Source of the DNA: Geosiphon pyriformis
Lineage: Eukaryota > Glomeromycota > Glomeromycetes > Archaeosporales > Geosiphonaceae
DNA length: 64,000 nucleotides
Assembly: GCA_016748015.1 (NCBI GenBank)
Contig: JAAOMT010000436.1
Span: 687,940 to 751,939 of the forward strand
Direction: 5' to 3'
This document shows, piece by piece, positions 60,761-64,000 of this stretch (position 1 is its first letter; each line of letters starts with the position of its first letter). Both the position numbers and the translations under genes were made by a program. The notes beneath the pieces were generated by a model, which saw only the letters and a program-made list of their open reading frames with translations, ran no database searches and had not been told where the DNA came from.

Positions 60761-62849
60761 TTACAGTTTCAATTAATATAGCTCTTAATACACAAAACAA
60801 ATCTCACCAGATTCTCAGACTTCCACAATCAATTACCATCTTACTCTTTAGAGAACATCCAGAAATCTACACCTGCTCAAAGCCAACAACCACACAACAA
60901 ATTTTTGAGTCCAATGAACAAGTCTGCTTGGAACATAATATTTTGATCCCAAACATTTATATTCCAGAAGGAACAAAGAAAGTCCGAATTACTTTTTACA
61001 ATCCCAACAATTACCTCATAGTTTTATTAAATAATTTAGAAATTAGAGTTATTCACAGTAATATATTTCAACAAGAATTACCCCAAACAGTCTCTGATTT
61101 CTCTAAAATTATTGAACATTCACTACCAAAAATCAACCCAAACTCCAGCTCTGAAAACTATTATGTTGTCATGGAAAAACTATCTCAAATCAACATAGGA
61201 CAACTTGAACCACAACAACAAAACCAGCTCAAAGAGCTAATTGCAGAATTTGCTGATATCTTTGCCGAAAACAACAATGACTTAGGAAAAACCAATTTGG
61301 TTCAACATCAAATCTACACAGAAGATGCCAAACCAAGGCAACAACAAGCCTACTGAGTTGCTCTAGAAAGCCACCAATTCATCCGAGAAGAAATACAATG
61401 AATGCTTAACAACGGGCTCATCCAACCTTCCATAAGTCCTTGGGCTTCACCTGTAGTGCTAGTTAAAAAAAAAAATGGAAAGATACGATTTTGTGTTGAC
61501 TATCAACAACTCAACAGCATTACAATTGGAGATGCCTACCCCCTTTTCCGAATTGATAACATGTTAGATATCCTTAGAAAATCCAAATACTTTTCAACAC
61601 TAGATTTAGAAAGCAGTTACTGGCAAGTTGCTATGGATCTCAAAAATTGCCCCAAAACAGCATTTACCACCCAAGATGGAAATTACGAGTTCAATGTAAT
61701 GCTTTTCGGATTATGCAATGCACCAGCAATGTTTCAAAGATTAATAGATATTGTGTACCAAGGACTCCTTTAGAAGTCAGTAGTCATTTATTTTGACGAT
61801 ACTGATGTTTATTCTCCATCATTCGAATTACACTTAAAACACCTATGAGAAGTTTTTTAACGATTATGAAAAGCAAGACTAAAACTCAACATTGAAAAAT
61901 ACTACTTTGGAAAAACAAGCTTGGTCTTCCTTGGTCATATTATTAGTAAAGATGGAATCAAACCGGACCCTGAAAAAATCAGTGCTGTCAAAAACTTCAA
62001 AATTCCTCAAAACACTACAGAACTAAGAGAATTCATAGGGTTAGTCTTTTACTTTCGGAAGTTTATCAAAAAATTCTCAGAAATCGCAAAACCTCTCAAC
62101 CAGCTTACCACCAAAAACGTCAAATACAAATGGACTGCTAAATGCCAAAATGCATTTGAAATCCTCAAAAAAAAACTAATGACAGCTCCAATTCTCACCT
62201 ACCCAGATTTTGACAACCAATTCCAATTAGCAACAGATGCCTTTTATACTGCCTTTGGTACTATCCTATCACAATTGGATGACAATAGAAACAAGCGAGT
62301 AATTGTCTATGCTAGCAGAACATCAAAACCAGCTGAAAAAAATTATCCTGCCACTGAATTGGAAACAACAGCTGTAATTTGGGCCCTACATTATTTCAAC
62401 CTTTATCTCCAGCCAAAGGAATTCGATATTATCACTGATAATATTGGACTCAAATGGTTTCAGAACAAAAATACTTAGCTGAATGCAAAACAAACCTGAT
62501 GAACAGGATTTCTAGCAAACTATCAATACATAGTACATCACAAACCAGGAAAACTCTACACCAATGTTGACTGTCTCTTCAGAATGAGACAAGATTAGAA
62601 AACACAAAAACCAACACTCAACTTAACCAACCAAAACAGCCAACAAACAATGAATTTGGAAAACTACAACAATCTCAAAAAATATTTGGAAACATTAACA
62701 ATCCCAATAGATTGGTCTCCAGATGAAAAACATCGACTACAACAACAAGCCAAACAATATTTTCTATACAACAACATTATTTATCATCAAAATTTCAAAA
62801 ACCCTGACAAACCACTCAGATTAATACAAGAACAGGAAAAAGAGACTAT

Positions 62850-63870
62850 ATTATACAACATGTACTTAGATCCTTCATCAGCACACTTTGGAAAAGACAA
62901 TACCACCCAAAGAACACTAGAATACTACTTTTGGCCTCGAATGAAAAAAGACATTCACAAATATGTCGAATCTTATGATAGTTGTCAAAGAAGAGGAAAA
63001 ACACATCCTACTGAACCATTAAATCCAATCAAAGTTGGACAACTCTTCGACTGAGTTGGTATCGATTTAGTCGGACCACTATCTATTATCACTCAAGGAA
63101 ACCGTTATATTGCAGTAGCTGTAGACTATCTTACTAAATGGCCCGAAGTCAGAGCCATTCAATGAGCAGATGCAAAATCAGTAGCAAATTTCATCTACAA
63201 AGACATCATTTGTAGACACAGATGTCCAATTGAACTTTTATTTGATCAAGGAACACACTTTGTAAACAACCTGATACAAGAAATTTGCGAACAATTCAAT
63301 GTCAAAAGGCCTCTGTCTTCATTCTACCATCCACAAACAAACAGACTTGTGGAACGTTTTAACAAAACATTGTGTGAGTCATTAGCCAAAGTCTCAACTG
63401 ATTTTGAGCAAGAGTGAGATATCTTTATTCTATCAGTGTTACTAGCATATAGAACACTAAAACAAGATACCACAAAACACACACCATTTGATTTAACTTA
63501 TGGAAGGATAGCAACATTACCAATTAGTTTCACAGTAGAAACATACCCAGCACAACCAATCAATAAAAACAATTTCCAGGAAACACTACAATGAAGAGCC
63601 TACACTCTGCTTAGCACATTGGAAAGAAAATGACAAATAGCAGCAACTTATATTGAACATTCTCAAGCTTAACAAAAAGAAAGACATGACAACAAATTAC
63701 CACCTATTACCAATGAATTTAAAGTTGGAAATAAAGTTCTTTTACACAGAACTAAAGCTGAAAAACAATGGAGTGAAAAATTTGAAAATAAATGGGATGG
63801 ACCATTCTTTATTCATAAAATTCTAGGCAATAGATCATATAAGCTAAGACTTGATGACAAAATCCTAGCA
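62850..63870 (+). pseudogene. E6 integrase domain
   Basis: Zinc domain, DDE core and GPY/F-like end follow RNase H in the same frame, unlike E2 and E3 where integrase is one base out. Stops at 63052, about 63164 and 63415 lie within the core. Confidence 0.85.
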
Positions 63871-64000
63871 AAAGTTGCACATGGAGATCATTTGAAACAC
63901 TATAATTCCAGAAACAATTCGAACCATTAATTCCACAAATTGGCACACATTCCCCTTTAATCAATTCTGAAGATATTTCCTGGAATTTAGAACCAATAGT

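Larger units (their letters stand above)
56980..63930 (+). pseudogene. E6 Gag-Pol, single frame with many stops
   Basis: About 2317 codons in one frame, opening at GTG 56980 (ATG expected). Gag N-domain 57010-57300; Gag core 57712-58240 with zinc knuckle CHYCEIPGHWKRDC (58420-58461). A Gln/Pro/Tyr-rich linker follows. Protease 58990-59320 (LILDSGSAGSIITYQL). Cys-rich module 59600-60200. dUTPase 60330-60760. RT 61190-62100 (FSTLDLESSYWQVAMDLKN, LFGLCNAPAMFQRL, VIYFDDTDVY). RNase H 62200-62600 (LATDAFYTAFGTILSQ, ITDNIGLKWF). Integrase 62850-63870 (AHFGKDNTTQRTLEYYFWPR, LVGPLS, LLFDQGTHF, LVERFNKTLCESLAKVS, WDGPFFIHKILGNRSY). All stops I checked sit where CAA, CAG, CGA or TGG would fit. Confidence 0.88.
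55999..64000 (+). mobile_element. Ty3/Gypsy element E6, most intact; 3' end outside window
   Basis: LTR 55999-56934, then a single gag-pol frame to about 63930. Protease keeps DSG, RT keeps YFDD, and integrase keeps D, D, E. It still has well over twenty in-frame stops. The left flank is atat (55995-55998). It is a relative of E2-E5 (same domain order including dUTPase) but has a different LTR. Confidence 0.9.

Noticed and set aside
56980-63930. Possible stop-codon reassignment in the organism
   Set aside because: The fork-protein and P450 genes use normal stops and contain none in frame within exons. The stops in the elements cover TAA, TAG and TGA, all at transition-prone codons.
1-64000. 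tRNA or rRNA genes
   Set aside because: No cloverleaf with A and B boxes and no rRNA-like segment was seen on either strand by eye. A covariance-model scan would settle it.

Overview
The window looks like a stretch of a low-GC fungal genome, most likely an arbuscular mycorrhizal fungus (Glomeromycotina). That placement is inference. It rests on a multi-exon gene with short GT-AG introns, a class II microsomal P450, and degenerate LINE copies whose reverse transcriptase, RNase H and C-terminal wording matches a LINE family I remember from Rhizophagus-type genomes. No database was searched.

Layout. Positions 1-3470 hold a LINE copy on the + strand with no CG dinucleotide that I can find, followed by the 3' end of a second LINE on the - strand (3471-3870). 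A Ty3/Gypsy element, E1 (3871-11533), has two LTRs and a 4-bp target duplication. Two more LINE fragments follow, facing each other (about 11690-12295 + and 12300-13530 -). The single-copy gene island is 13958-22841. It holds a 25-exon replication-fork protein gene (+) and, convergent with it, a five-exon cytochrome P450 gene (-). A non-autonomous hAT element (23009-23581) lies upstream of the P450. From about 23.6 kb the sequence is AT-rich, then a - strand LINE C-terminus (25010-25428), and then a nest of Ty3/Gypsy elements, all on +, to the end of the window.

Nest. E4 (LTR starting 25429) is split inside its 5' LTR by E2 (starting 26009). E2 is split inside its 3' LTR by E3 (35540-45728). 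E2 resumes at 45729-45990, and E4 resumes at 45991. E4 is broken in its RT by E5 (51396), and E5 is broken by E6 (55999), which runs off the window. Where the flank can be read, the target duplications are 4 bp. E2, E3, E4 and E6 encode, in order, Gag, protease, a Cys-rich module, a dUTPase-like domain and RT. RNase H and integrase follow in E2, E3 and E6. E2 and E3 also have an unrecognised ORF after integrase. The coding regions are full of stop codons but mostly keep one frame for kilobases, which points to transition mutation (C to T, G to A) rather than indel decay.

Main highlight. The fork-protein gene joins a Timeless/Tof1 protein (N-terminal two thirds) to a Mrc1/Claspin core (C-terminal part) in one spliced reading frame. 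The exon phases agree at every junction. The one defect is a missing base in an A-run of exon 11. These are two subunits of the same fork protection complex, so a natural fusion would be notable and is the first thing to check.
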